Positions 1 to 8,773 of a stretch of 64,000 nt of DNA are shown in pieces. Below the pieces are notes generated by a model. The model made no database searches and was not told where the DNA came from. It saw nothing but the letters and a program-made list of their open reading frames with translations. Where the stretch lies: positions 1,922,001-1,986,000 of the forward strand of contig CBDDBR010000011.1 of NCBI GenBank assembly GCA_965225895.1. Reading direction: 5' to 3'. Positions within the stretch are counted from its first letter, which is position 1; every line of letters begins with the position of its first letter. The position numbers and the translations under genes are program-made. Origin of the DNA: Endobugula sp965225895. GTDB lineage: Bacteria; Pseudomonadota; Gammaproteobacteria; Pseudomonadales; Cellvibrionaceae.

Positions 1-764
1 TCTTCTTTCGACCAAATACAGCGCATACGTAAGCTACCGCGACCCGTTTCGTACATAGATACAATATCATCGCGGGGCGTAATAATTTCGGCTTCTGTTG
101 GCATATCTGGCGCCAAAACAAATTCACACAGCTCTGCCGTTGTCGCTTTAGGGTTCACCAATAAGTGAACACAGGCATTCACTAATTCTCGTAGGTTATG
201 CGGTGGAATATCTGTTGCCATACCAACGGCAATACCTGTGGTACCGTTTAATAAAATATTAGGTACTTGTGCTGGCAATACTTTAGGTTCATCGATTGTA
301 CCGTCAAAATTAGGTGTCCACTCTACGGTGCCCTGCCCCAACTCACCTAATAACACATCACTGTATGCCGTTAATCGTGATTCGGTATATCGCATCGCAG
401 CAAATGATTTAGGATCATCTGGCGACCCCCAGTTACCCTGACCATCAACTAAAGGGTAACGATAGGAGAAAGGCTGCGCCATTAATACCATGGCTTCATA
501 GGCCGCGGAGTCACCATGCGGGTGGAATTTACCAATCACATCACCCACGGTACGGGCTGATTTTTTAAATTTTGCCGTAGCCTTTAAACCCAGTTCACTC
601 ATTGCATAAATGATCCTGCGCTGGACAGGCTTTAAACCATCGCCTATATTCGGTAGGGCACGATCTAAAATGACATACATTGAATAGTCGAGATAGGCTT
701 TTTCCGCATAAGTCTTTAACGAAATGCTTTCATCAGCCTCAGGCGGGGTAATAAGGTTGCTCAT
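1..764 (-). CDS. parC: DNA topoisomerase IV subunit A, N-terminal part (cut by window start)
   Basis: ParC is the DNA-cleaving subunit of topoisomerase IV, which decatenates daughter chromosomes together with ParE. Only the first 254 or so codons are present; the gene runs off the left edge. The start is ATG at 764, preceded by a purine-rich AGAGAG stretch. The breakage-reunion domain is clear: a KPVQRRI segment near residue 45, HPHGDSAAYEAM near residues 81-92, and the catalytic tyrosine in AAMRYTESR at about residue 126. The two positions most often changed in quinolone resistance (E. coli Ser80 and Glu84) are Ser86 and Glu90 here, the wild-type residues. parE lies about 4 kb away on the same strand (4750-6636), with other genes between. 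Identification is secure from sequence. Confidence 0.97.
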   Translation of the reverse strand, partial: MSNLITPPEADESISLKTYAEKAYLDYSMYVILDRALPNIGDGLKPVQRRIIYAMSELGLKATAKFKKSARTVGDVIGKFHPHGDSAAYEAMVLMAQPFSYRYPLVDGQGNWGSPDDPKSFAAMRYTESRLTAYSDVLLGELGQGTVEWTPNFDGTIDEPKVLPAQVPNILLNGTTGIAVGMATDIPPHNLRELVNACVHLLVNPKATTAELCEFVLAPDMPTEAEIITPRDDIVSMYETGRGSLRMRCIWSKE

Positions 765-1080
765 TTTTAACTCTCTTTATACTTTTATTGCGTTCCTTAA
801 TAAAACGACATTCATTAAGAAACAATATATGGCGCAATGTATTGTATTGCCTATCCAATTTTCACTGTATTTTATCGTGGCATTATTTACCACACAACTG
901 ACGCATCATGCCTTGCACGACAATCGCACCCCCAAAAGGTGCACCGTTTTTTGCATATAAAAAATAATGACTGGCAATACACAAGCATGTCATAAATATG
1001 CACTATAAGTGAACTTTATCTTATTGTACTGATCCACAAACATAGACTTTTTAATTTACCGACAAAAAAAGGAATATAAC
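765..1080. other. 316-bp divergent intergenic region, parC / acetolactate synthase-like
   Basis: AT-rich gap between two outward-facing genes, so it should hold both promoters. I see no convincing gene: a 78-codon frame at 724-960 overlaps the parC start and looks like chance. A TATAAG hexamer at 1004-1009 could be a -10 for the rightward gene, but no good -35 sits 16-18 bp upstream. The rightward gene has a clear ribosome-binding site (AAGGA, about 1069-1073). A GC-rich inverted repeat at 926-942 is listed separately. Confidence 0.5.
926..942. repeat. Inverted repeat GCACC-N7-GGTGC upstream of the acetolactate synthase-like gene
   Basis: Arms GCACC (926-930) and GGTGC (938-942) flank CCCAAAA; the right arm continues into the palindrome GGTGCACC (938-945), followed by a six-T run at 947-952. 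It could be an operator, or a short terminator/attenuator in the leader of the gene at 1081. It resembles the NtrC site TGCACC-N5-GGTGCA but the spacer is two bases too long. Function unproven. Confidence 0.3.
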
Positions 1081-2733
1081 ATGAAGGCGTCCGATCTATT
1101 AGTGAAATGTCTCGAAGAAGAAGGCATCGAATATATCTTTGGGGTTCCCGGAGAAGAAAATGCTGATTTTATGATGTCATTAGAAAAATCGGAAAAAATT
1201 CGCTTTATTTTAACGCGTCATGAACAAGGCGCTGCGTTTATGGCCGAAATTTATGGCCGCCTAACAGGCAACCCCGCTGGTTGCTTAGGCACATTAGGGC
1301 CTGGCGCCACAAACCTAATCACAGGTGTTGGCGACTCTAATATGGATCGCGCGCCCATGCTAGTACTAACTGGACAAGCCGCATCAACTCGCTTACACAA
1401 AGAGTCGCATCAGGTAATGGATGTCGTCGATATGTTTAGCGCAGTGACTAAATGGGCAACCACTATTTGGCACCCACAAAATATTCCCGAAATTGTTCGT
1501 AAGGCTGTGCGTTTAGCTCGCACCGAAAAACCAGGTGCGGTATTAATTGAATTACCTGAAGATATTGCCAAGCTCGATGCCAATAAAACACCACTGCCTG
1601 TACGTAAATTTCGTCGCTCAGTACCCGACCCAGAAATATTACAACAAACCTATAACCGCATTAAATCAGCCAAAACACCGATTATTATTGCTGGTAATGG
1701 CTGCATTCGTCGCCGCGCCAGTGAGCAACTACGTATTTTATGCGAAAAAACAGGCATTGGCGTATTAAGCACATTTATGGCAAAAGGCTGCGTCGATATG
1801 GATGAGGATTACTGTTTATATACAGTAGGACTTGGCTCCAAAGATATTCCTGTCTATGCCATTGAAGCTGCCGATCTTATTATTAGTATTGGTTTTGATA
1901 TGGTCGAATACCACCCTAAATTATGGAATGACGGCAATACAACAGAAGTGCTGCATATTGATTTCTTACCTTCAGAAATTGATGAAAACTATAACCCTAA
2001 AATTGAAGTGGTTGGAGATATTGCATTCGCACTAGAGTCATTAAATACATTAATTGATCAGCAAGGCAGCTTTGATCATGACTTTAGCAGCCAGACAAAA
2101 ATGCGCCAATTAATGACGGCCGAGCTTGAAGAATACAAAGATGATACTGGCGAAGGCCCTATTCGCCCACAAAAAGCATTATGGGATGCACGACAAGTAT
2201 TGGGCGACAATGATATTTTATTATCGGATGTAGGCGCTCACAAAATGTGGATTGCTCGTCATTATCATTGCCATGAACCCAACACTTGCTTAATTCCTAA
2301 TGGTTTTTGCTCAATGGGCTTTGCGTTACCAGGCGCTATTGCTGCTAGCTTAGTATACCCAGAGCGCCGCATTCTTTCGATTTGCGGTGATGGTGGTTTC
2401 TTAATGAATGTACAAGAAATGGAAACCGCACGACGCATTAATAGCAATATTACCGTGATGGTTTGGGAAGATGGCGGTTATGGTTTAATTAGCTGGAAAC
2501 AAGAAAACGAATTTAATCGCAGCACAGATCTTGCCTTTAATAACCCCGATTGGATGCAGCTTGCAAAATCTTTTGACTGGAATGGTCACCTTGTTACTGA
2601 TGCTGACAATCTACAAACTGCATTAGAAGCATCATTTAACGAAAGCGGCCCAAGCTTAGTAGTGATTCCTATTGATTATAATGAGAATAAGCTATTAACA
2701 AAACGCTTAGGGGAATTAACTTGCGTTATTTAA
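1081..2733 (+). CDS. Thiamine-diphosphate enzyme, acetolactate synthase large-subunit family (orphan, catabolic type)
   Basis: Probably condenses two pyruvates to acetolactate, or acts on a related 2-keto acid, in the cytoplasm. The 550-residue protein has the usual three parts: an N-terminal pyrimidine-binding domain with the catalytic glutamate (TRHEQGAAFMA, Glu48), a central domain, and a C-terminal diphosphate-binding domain with GDGGFLMN near residues 438-445. At the end of that motif, where many relatives have Asn-Asn, this protein has Glu-Asp (VWEDGGYG); Asp at the metal-ligand position occurs in relatives. No small regulatory subunit gene is adjacent, unlike biosynthetic ilvBN/ilvIH, which argues for a stand-alone enzyme. 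The start is ATG with AAGGA seven bases upstream. Family assignment is firm; the exact substrate is inferred. Confidence 0.85.
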   Translation: MKASDLLVKCLEEEGIEYIFGVPGEENADFMMSLEKSEKIRFILTRHEQGAAFMAEIYGRLTGNPAGCLGTLGPGATNLITGVGDSNMDRAPMLVLTGQAASTRLHKESHQVMDVVDMFSAVTKWATTIWHPQNIPEIVRKAVRLARTEKPGAVLIELPEDIAKLDANKTPLPVRKFRRSVPDPEILQQTYNRIKSAKTPIIIAGNGCIRRRASEQLRILCEKTGIGVLSTFMAKGCVDMDEDYCLYTVGLGSKDIPVYAIEAADLIISIGFDMVEYHPKLWNDGNTTEVLHIDFLPSEIDENYNPKIEVVGDIAFALESLNTLIDQQGSFDHDFSSQTKMRQLMTAELEEYKDDTGEGPIRPQKALWDARQVLGDNDILLSDVGAHKMWIARHYHCHEPNTCLIPNGFCSMGFALPGAIAASLVYPERRILSICGDGGFLMNVQEMETARRINSNITVMVWEDGGYGLISWKQENEFNRSTDLAFNNPDWMQLAKSFDWNGHLVTDADNLQTALEASFNESGPSLVVIPIDYNENKLLTKRLGELTCVI

Positions 2734-2802
2734 AGGTGCCTGTTCGTTATTTTTTTCTATGACTACGTCATAAACAAGACACAATAAAAGTACAGGAAAA
2801 TA

Positions 2803-2841
2803 CAACAAAAAACGAGCGCAAATAGCGCTCGTTTTTTGTTG
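2803..2841. terminator. Bidirectional rho-independent terminator
   Basis: Perfect 17-bp stem, arms 2803-2819 and 2825-2841, loop AAATA. The core is CGAGCGC/GCGCTCG flanked by six A and six T, so it works in both directions. It sits between the convergent ends of the acetolactate synthase-like gene (2733) and ytoQ (2864). Confidence 0.93.
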
Positions 2842-2863
2842 AACAATAGCCACTAGTACAGTA

Positions 2864-3307
2864 TTAAGCGCTAGTTACATATCTCAATACATCAACAACT
2901 TGTTGTGGCGTTTGTGCCCATCCCATGGCAGCACCGTCAACTTCTTTAAGGGGGTGCACAATGCTCTCGTCATGTAATGTGATGTAAGGCTTTCCTAATG
3001 CTGCACAAAAACCTGCATCAAATGCTGCGTTCCACTGTTTGTATTTATCACCAAAACGAATCACAGCAATATCGCAATCATGAATTAATGTTTTAATGCG
3101 TATGGCATTCACTTTTGATGATTGATTGTCGCGCCAAAATGGCGACCCTGTTTCAGCCAAATGATCGCCAGCCGCATCACTGCTATCATGATCTGTTACC
3201 GCCGAACTAAAACTAACGGGTAAGTTAAGCGCTTTCGCGCCCTGCATAATTTGCTCGCGCCAATCAGTATGAATCTCACCCGACAAAAACACATTCCACA
3301 CTTTCAT
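2864..3307 (-). CDS. ytoQ: YtoQ family protein
   Basis: Cytoplasmic protein of 147 residues matching the YtoQ family, which is related in fold to nucleoside 2-deoxyribosyltransferases; no activity is established to my knowledge. Visible family features are the N-terminal VFLSGEIHTDWRE, the central FWRDNQSSKVNAIR, and IRFGDKYKQWNAAFDAGF, which resembles the substrate-binding helix of deoxyribosyltransferases. I place the start at ATG 3307 because GAGGAT lies just upstream; the in-frame TTG at 3319 would put that Shine-Dalgarno inside the coding region. It is the last gene before the terminator at 2803-2841 and lies 65 bp after the siderophore-interacting protein gene, so co-transcription is possible. 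Confidence 0.85.
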   Translation of the reverse strand: MKVWNVFLSGEIHTDWREQIMQGAKALNLPVSFSSAVTDHDSSDAAGDHLAETGSPFWRDNQSSKVNAIRIKTLIHDCDIAVIRFGDKYKQWNAAFDAGFCAALGKPYITLHDESIVHPLKEVDGAAMGWAQTPQQVVDVLRYVTSA

Positions 3308-3372
3308 AATTATCCTCAATCACTCATTATCTATTACATTTTATATTAAACGTTTTTATGATTGCCGTTACG

Positions 3373-4116
3373 CTATTCCGCTTCAGCATCTTGTTTTTTC
3401 GCCGCTTTATTACCTTCATCGGTTTCACCCATTTTCCAATAACTGCTGGCATAAATTTGTCCGCGCTGTACATCGCACTCTTGCTTAAAATAACGGCGTA
3501 AATGTCGCATCGCTTCAAATTCACCTGCAACCCATACATTGGCGATACCGTCTTTCCAAGGCATTTTTTTTACCGCATCCAACAAGCAAGTATTTTCTTT
3601 ATCAGGCGATGCATTAACGACCCAATGCAATGCCATACCCTCTGGCGCATTAATAACTTGCTTATCATTTTCGCTCATCACTTCGATTACAGCATAGCCC
3701 GTGGCATGAGCGGGCAACTTTTCTAAATTCACAGCCATAGCAGGTAAAGCAGTCATATCACCCGTGATAAAAAACCAATCAGCCGTTGCATCCATTAGTT
3801 TAACCGCACCAGGGCCGTCAATCGTTACTGTATCACCAACGTGTACATGTAATGCCCATGCCGATGCAGGGCCACTTTCACCATGCACCACGAAATCTAA
3901 CGTTAATTCATGGGTATCCGCATTAAACGCCCGCACGGTATAAGAACGTTTAACCTGTGTTTTATCACTGACAGGCAACAGTAATTTAACATAGCCACTC
4001 TCTTGGCCTTCAGGAAAATCGGCCAAGTCTTCTCCACCTAAAACAATGCGAATCATATTTTTAGTGAGGGATATTTTTTTTAATACTGTAACATTACGGT
4101 GTCGACGAGCCGACAT
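3373..4116 (-). CDS. Siderophore-interacting FAD-binding protein (ViuB/SIP family)
   Basis: Cytoplasmic flavoprotein reductase of the ViuB/YqjH type, which reduces ferric siderophores to release iron using NAD(P)H. Recognised motifs are the FAD-binding RSYTVR (about residues 58-63), HGESGPASAWA, the GDMTALPA loop of the pyridine-nucleotide domain, WVAGE, and the C-terminal SSYWKMGETDEG that marks the SIP family. The 247-residue length fits. A charged tail (KAAKKQDAEAE) follows the last motif. No siderophore receptor, biosynthesis gene or Fur box is evident next to it. Start ATG at 4116. Family firm; the physiological siderophore is unknown. Confidence 0.92.
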   Translation of the reverse strand: MSARRHRNVTVLKKISLTKNMIRIVLGGEDLADFPEGQESGYVKLLLPVSDKTQVKRSYTVRAFNADTHELTLDFVVHGESGPASAWALHVHVGDTVTIDGPGAVKLMDATADWFFITGDMTALPAMAVNLEKLPAHATGYAVIEVMSENDKQVINAPEGMALHWVVNASPDKENTCLLDAVKKMPWKDGIANVWVAGEFEAMRHLRRYFKQECDVQRGQIYASSYWKMGETDEGNKAAKKQDAEAE

Positions 4117-4262
4117 AATCGCTTCCTATTAAGAGGGTATTGATTGAATAAAATATAGGTATCTCAATCTGACAACATCACAAGTCGCTCACGATCAATA
4201 ACTGAAAGCACTTGCGATAGCACGAATAACACTGTCAAGAAATGAGTCGCTAGCGTGTGGTG

Positions 4263-4655
4263 CTATGATAAAAATTCGTTCTCAAAGGTATCTAATACAT
4301 CTAAAGGCTCGTGCTCTTCGCCTTCTAAATCAGCATCCCAGTTTATACCGACTAAGACAACATCATTGTGCATACCTAACAACCAATCTTCCAAAAATTC
4401 TTCTAAGGCGATCGCGACGACTTCATGATCCGCCCAATCATCGGTAGCATGACATTGCGCATACTCTGGTTGTGACCAAAATGGCATCACATTGGTATCT
4501 GGATGCTTTTCTGACGCCGATAACGCCCAACTTTCGTCACTATGCTGCAACCCCCATACGCACCCTGTGCTAACCGCCTCTTCAAAAAAAAGGCGATGGT
4601 TTTCTTCATGATTACTACTTAAATGTGAAACGGATGTAGTCATAGCTATACTCAT
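4263..4655 (-). CDS. DUF2750 domain-containing protein
   Basis: Acidic cytoplasmic protein of 130 residues belonging, by recognition, to DUF2750. The family pattern is visible: a VWGL...WAL start, then VMPFWSQPEYAQCHATDDWADHE, and the LEEFLEDWLLGM...VGINWDADLEGE end. Function is unknown. Start ATG at 4655; a second in-frame ATG at 4643 is possible because neither has a strong Shine-Dalgarno. It lies 94 bp after parE in the same direction and 146 bp before the SIP gene. Confidence 0.8.
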   Translation of the reverse strand: MSIAMTTSVSHLSSNHEENHRLFFEEAVSTGCVWGLQHSDESWALSASEKHPDTNVMPFWSQPEYAQCHATDDWADHEVVAIALEEFLEDWLLGMHNDVVLVGINWDADLEGEEHEPLDVLDTFENEFLS

Positions 4656-4749
4656 TTAATAATTAAAAGGCCTGATTGATAGTGTCAGCACACGACTGAA
4701 ACAATACAACGGCCATACAAAGCGAATAACAAATAGCACACCAATGATA

Positions 4750-6636
4750 TTAGCTCACGTCGGCTAAATTACCGCGATCCTCTAACCATGATTTTCTGTC
4801 TGAGGCACGTTTTTTAGCGAGCAACATATCTAGCATTTGATGAGCACCATCGTCGGCATCTAATGTTAGCTGAACCAATCGACGCGTATCGGGATCCATT
4901 GTTGTTTCGCGCAGTTGCATAGGGTTCATTTCACCCAAGCCTTTAAAACGCTGTACATTCACTTTACCTTTTTTCTTTTCTGCCGCAATGCGATCTAATA
5001 CACCTTTGCGCTCAGATTCATCGAGGGCGTAATACACGTCATTACCTACATCAATCCGAAATAACGGCGGCATAGCAATAAATACGTGGCCATTTTTTAC
5101 TAAAGATGGAAAGTGGCGTAAAAATAATGCACATAATAATGTCGCAATATGCAAACCATCCGAATCGGCATCCGCTAGGATACACACTTTGTGATAACGC
5201 AGTTTTTCTAAATTATCCACACCGGGGTCAATACCTAAAGCAACAGAAATATCATGCACCTCTTGGCTGGCAAGAATGTCTACACTGTCTACTTCCCATG
5301 TGTTTAGAATTTTTCCGCGCAGCGGCATAATTGCTTGAAACTCTCGACTACGCGCTTGCTTTGCCGAACCGCCTGCCGAATCACCCTCTACCAAAAAGAT
5401 TTCACCACGTTCAGGTTCCGCGCTCGAACAATCCGCTAATTTACCGGGTAACGCAGGCCCTTGTGTGATTTTTTTACGTGCTACTTTTTTACTGGATCGC
5501 ACACGCTTTTGTGCGTTACCGATACAAAAATCAGCTAGCTTATCACCGTCTTCGGTATGCTGATTAAGCCATAAACTAAATGCATCTTTTGCTACACCAG
5601 AAACAAATGCTGCCGCTTCACGGGATGATAAACGTTCTTTTGTTTGCCCAGAAAATTGTGGGTCTGCCAATTTTGAACTCAAAACAAAACTACAGCTCAC
5701 CCAAATATCATCGGGCGCTAATTTAATTCCACGCGGCAATAAATTACGAAACTCACAGTACTCGCGCATCGCATCCAATAGGCCTGTACGTAAGCCATTC
5801 ACATGAGTGCCACCTTGTGCGGTAGGAATTAAATTTACATAACTTTCTTGTATAACTTCGCCGCCTTCAGGCAACCACTGAACTGCCCAATCAACGCCCT
5901 CACCTTTGCCCGAAAAACTGCCTGTAAATGGTGATAGCGGCAGCACTTCCCAGCCGCGAGTGGCATCCATTAAGTAATCTTTTAAACCATCTTCGTAATA
6001 CCATTCTTCGGTTTCTTTTGATTGCTCATCTTTAAAAACAACTTTTAAACCAGGGCACAAAACGGCTTTTGCACGCAGTACATGACGTAAGCGAGATACT
6101 GAAAATTTGGGTGAATCAAAATATTCTGGTGCGGGTAAAAAATGTACGGTTGTGCCCGTATTGCGTTTGCCGCAATCACCAATAACCGCTAAGTCTTTGG
6201 TTTTTTCGCCGTGAGAAAATTCGATTTGATGAACATTGCCATCACGCTTAATTGTTACTTGCAGCAGCTGTGATAAAGCATTAACCACACTCACACCGAC
6301 ACCGTGCAAACCACCCGAAAATTCATAATTTTTACCTGAGAATTTACCACCCGCATGAAGCGTCGATAAAATCACTTCTACACCCGGCTTTTTTTGCTCA
6401 GGGTGTATATCTACAGGCATACCGCGACCATCATCACTGACTGTGATGGATTGATTTTTATGCAGCGTAACCTCAATCGTTTTGGCGTGACCCGCTAATG
6501 CTTCATCGACACTATTGTCGATCACTTCTTGTGCTAAGTGGTTAGGGCGCGTTGTTTCGGTATACATACCCGGACGCTTTTTAACGGGGTCTAACCCCGT
6601 AAGTACTTCAATATCTTCTGAGGAATAATTAGCCAT
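4750..6636 (-). CDS. parE: DNA topoisomerase IV subunit B
   Basis: ATPase subunit of topoisomerase IV, acting with ParC in chromosome decatenation. The protein has 628 residues (E. coli 630). In order: a GHKL ATPase domain (VIDNSVDEAL with the Mg-binding Asn near residue 40, DDGRGMPVDIH, GGLHGVGVSVVNALS), a transducer domain, then the TOPRIM domain with EGDSAGGSAKQ near residue 417 and DADSDGLHI near 487, and QRFKGLGEMNP near the C-terminus. It begins 5 bp after the yqiA stop, so it is translated from the nudF-yqiB-cpdA-yqiA-parE transcript, the same order as E. coli. Confidence 0.98.
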   Translation of the reverse strand: MANYSSEDIEVLTGLDPVKKRPGMYTETTRPNHLAQEVIDNSVDEALAGHAKTIEVTLHKNQSITVSDDGRGMPVDIHPEQKKPGVEVILSTLHAGGKFSGKNYEFSGGLHGVGVSVVNALSQLLQVTIKRDGNVHQIEFSHGEKTKDLAVIGDCGKRNTGTTVHFLPAPEYFDSPKFSVSRLRHVLRAKAVLCPGLKVVFKDEQSKETEEWYYEDGLKDYLMDATRGWEVLPLSPFTGSFSGKGEGVDWAVQWLPEGGEVIQESYVNLIPTAQGGTHVNGLRTGLLDAMREYCEFRNLLPRGIKLAPDDIWVSCSFVLSSKLADPQFSGQTKERLSSREAAAFVSGVAKDAFSLWLNQHTEDGDKLADFCIGNAQKRVRSSKKVARKKITQGPALPGKLADCSSAEPERGEIFLVEGDSAGGSAKQARSREFQAIMPLRGKILNTWEVDSVDILASQEVHDISVALGIDPGVDNLEKLRYHKVCILADADSDGLHIATLLCALFLRHFPSLVKNGHVFIAMPPLFRIDVGNDVYYALDESERKGVLDRIAAEKKKGKVNVQRFKGLGEMNPMQLRETTMDPDTRRLVQLTLDADDGAHQMLDMLLAKKRASDRKSWLEDRGNLADVS

Positions 6637-6641
6637 AATGT

Positions 6642-7247
6642 TTATTTATCATCATTCTTTTTATAAAAAGTTTCAAAAAACTCAAGAGCCTCGCCATGAA
6701 AACGTTCAAACCCCTGAAAACTATGATCACCACCTGATTCAATGGTTTGCCGACATTGCTGATATTTATTCACCGCCAAGCGGTAATCGAGTGTTTCGTC
6801 TGCCGTTTGCACCAGTAACCAATAATTATTATGTCGCTGAATAATAGGTGTATCGTAACGCGAGAGCGCCACCAAGTCATCTGCTTGCAAACAATAAACA
6901 TCATCGGTGTGGTAATTTTTTAATGCTTGACCTAAGTAAGATGGCATTCGCTCAAGCACATTAACAGCAGGGTTAATTAATACCGCGGGCACATCGTAGC
7001 GCTCCGCTAAATAGCTTGCCCAAAAGCCTCCCATTGAGCTGCCCATAAGGTATATCGGGTCGTTTTCTGCGATAGCTCGCTCAACGATCTGGTGTAACAC
7101 CGTCGCACATTCGTTGGGATAGGGGCTCAGTAATGGGCAGTGATATTGTATCTGTGGGTGATATTTACTCAGCCACGCAGCCATTTGTTGCGCTTTGTAA
7201 GATTGAGGGGAGCTTAAAAAACCATGAATATAGAGAAATTGGGGCAT
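6642..7247 (-). CDS. yqiA: YqiA-type alpha/beta-hydrolase (esterase)
   Basis: Alpha/beta-hydrolase of the YqiA/YcfP group; E. coli YqiA has acyl-CoA/esterase activity. The N-terminus FLYIHGFLSSPQS carries the oxyanion strand, GSSMGGFWASYLAE the nucleophile serine elbow, and SGGDHSFQGFE the catalytic histidine. I choose ATG 7247 (MPQFLYIHGF), giving 201 residues, close to E. coli YqiA; the longer in-frame extension to 7298 adds residues not seen in the family. It sits directly upstream of parE (5 bp gap) and downstream of cpdA, the conserved arrangement. Confidence 0.92.
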   Translation of the reverse strand: MPQFLYIHGFLSSPQSYKAQQMAAWLSKYHPQIQYHCPLLSPYPNECATVLHQIVERAIAENDPIYLMGSSMGGFWASYLAERYDVPAVLINPAVNVLERMPSYLGQALKNYHTDDVYCLQADDLVALSRYDTPIIQRHNNYWLLVQTADETLDYRLAVNKYQQCRQTIESGGDHSFQGFERFHGEALEFFETFYKKNDDK

Positions 7248-7382
7248 GAGAATAACAGCATCATCGTTAGTACTAACTAATAGAGCCAAGAATGTCACGT
7301 ATTAGACGGTAGAGTCAATGAGCTACAGACACATCACTTAATAACAGCGTAATAACATACGCCATTCGCGTGCGATTATGGG

Positions 7383-8174
7383 TTAATAACCATGAGAGTG
7401 TACATCGGTACCGTAGTTTTTTTCTGTTACCCGCTCAACCCCTGAGTCAAAGCTGCCATCGCTATGTAACTCTAACCAACGATAGCCTGGCATAGCGTTT
7501 TCAACATGAAAATCCTTTTGCCCTGGCGTAAATTGAATGCACGTGGATGGTGTCGCCAATAGTGCGACGTTATTATACGTATCCGAAAATTCTTGGTGAA
7601 CATGTCCCCACAAAATAATTTTTACGTGGTCATATCGGTCAATTAACGACCACACATCACTGCTATTACGCACAATGTAATTATCCATCCATTGACTACC
7701 GATAGGCACCAGTTGATGATGTAAACACACCATCACGTGCTTATCTTGGTGCGCTTGTAACGTTGTCTCTAAAAACGCTAATTCTTCATGACTCAACTGG
7801 CCATAGATATGCCCTTCAACACGAGAATTTAATAAAACAATAAGCCATGCACCCACAATGTGTACTTTCACATTCACAAACTCACCGACCGCTTGCATCA
7901 TAGCAGGATCGTCATGATTGCCAGGCAACCATGCAAAAGGGTAATCAATACTCGAAGATAATGTATGGTGTAAACGTTGATAGGCGGGAATAGATGGATC
8001 ATTAGCAAGATCGCCTGTAGCAACTAAAAAATCTGCCTTGGGGTGACGTGTATTGACTAAAGATAATACATCACTCAAGCTCTCATCAGGATTCATGGAT
8101 AACAATTCATCACCATGAGCTTCCCCTAGATGACAATCAGTAATTTGAATAATTTTTACAGACGATTGAGACAT
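7383..8174 (-). CDS. cpdA: 3',5'-cyclic-AMP phosphodiesterase (class III)
   Basis: Hydrolyses cAMP to AMP in the cytoplasm. The metallophosphoesterase metal ligands are all visible in order: TDCH (Asp13, His15), GDLAND near residue 54, GNHD near residue 86, the CLHHQLVP pair and GHVHQ. Length 263 residues (E. coli CpdA 275). Start ATG at 8174. It lies 68 bp downstream of yqiB and about 135 bp upstream of yqiA, in the conserved nudF-parE cluster. Related MPE-family enzymes share the motifs, so the call rests on context and overall similarity together. Confidence 0.95.
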   Translation of the reverse strand: MSQSSVKIIQITDCHLGEAHGDELLSMNPDESLSDVLSLVNTRHPKADFLVATGDLANDPSIPAYQRLHHTLSSSIDYPFAWLPGNHDDPAMMQAVGEFVNVKVHIVGAWLIVLLNSRVEGHIYGQLSHEELAFLETTLQAHQDKHVMVCLHHQLVPIGSQWMDNYIVRNSSDVWSLIDRYDHVKIILWGHVHQEFSDTYNNVALLATPSTCIQFTPGQKDFHVENAMPGYRWLELHSDGSFDSGVERVTEKNYGTDVHSHGY

Positions 8175-8242
8175 AACTTATCTTTTATTGTTATTGCTGC
8201 TGAATAATTGCACTGCATACCGCCATGTATATTCTGTGCTGT

Positions 8243-8773
8243 TTACGCCATCACTGTTTCCGCAATTCTTCCGTGTGACAAACAATGCGTTAATAGCTCA
8301 CCTAAAAAACGATTCATTTGCGCTTTTTCATCCACTTGGTGCATATCCGTATTGGGATATGTATAACGTGGTTTAAATTGTTGGTAGCGCTGACATTTCA
8401 CAATCTCTGCAACACTCGCGTCATGATATAAACGAACATCACTTTGATACAACAGCGCATACGATTTTTCATGCGCGCTCACATGATTACCACCGTCTGC
8501 AGTTTTAATCGAAGCATCCGACTTTTGCAAGGGCAAATACTGCGCAATGTGAACCACTGTTGTATATTTTGTTTGCTCGAGCACCGTCAGCGATAGCGTT
8601 GCTTCAGCACGAGCCTGCCTACCCACAATAATATCTTTTTGATCCTCCACTGCTCGCGACTTTAAATGCGGCAATAGACGACACAAGCGCCGATAATTCA
8701 CTTCGCATTCCATCATTTGTGCAGGAAAGTCTACGATATAACGCGGCTTCTTTCGATAATTGGAAACCTTCAT
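8243..8773 (-). CDS. yqiB: DUF1249 family protein YqiB
   Basis: Uncharacterised 176-residue protein of the YqiB/DUF1249 family. E. coli YqiB is 140 residues; this one has extra residues in the middle (about 85-105, the TADGGNHVSAHEKS stretch) and a longer tail. Typical features are CEVNYRRLCRLLP near the start and DVRLYHDASVAEIVKCQRYQ, PRYTYPNTDMHQVDEK toward the end. Its ATG overlaps the nudF stop by 4 bp (ATGA at 8770-8773), which indicates translational coupling. Function is not established. Confidence 0.92.
   Translation of the reverse strand: MKVSNYRKKPRYIVDFPAQMMECEVNYRRLCRLLPHLKSRAVEDQKDIIVGRQARAEATLSLTVLEQTKYTTVVHIAQYLPLQKSDASIKTADGGNHVSAHEKSYALLYQSDVRLYHDASVAEIVKCQRYQQFKPRYTYPNTDMHQVDEKAQMNRFLGELLTHCLSHGRIAETVMA

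Noticed and set aside
926..942. NtrC binding site
   Set aside because: Arms match TGCACC/GGTGCA partly, but the spacer is 7 not 5, and no sigma-54 promoter (GG-N10-GC) is seen downstream.
724..960. 78-codon frame on the plus strand
   Set aside because: Overlaps the parC start, no Shine-Dalgarno, amino-acid makeup of random AT-rich DNA.
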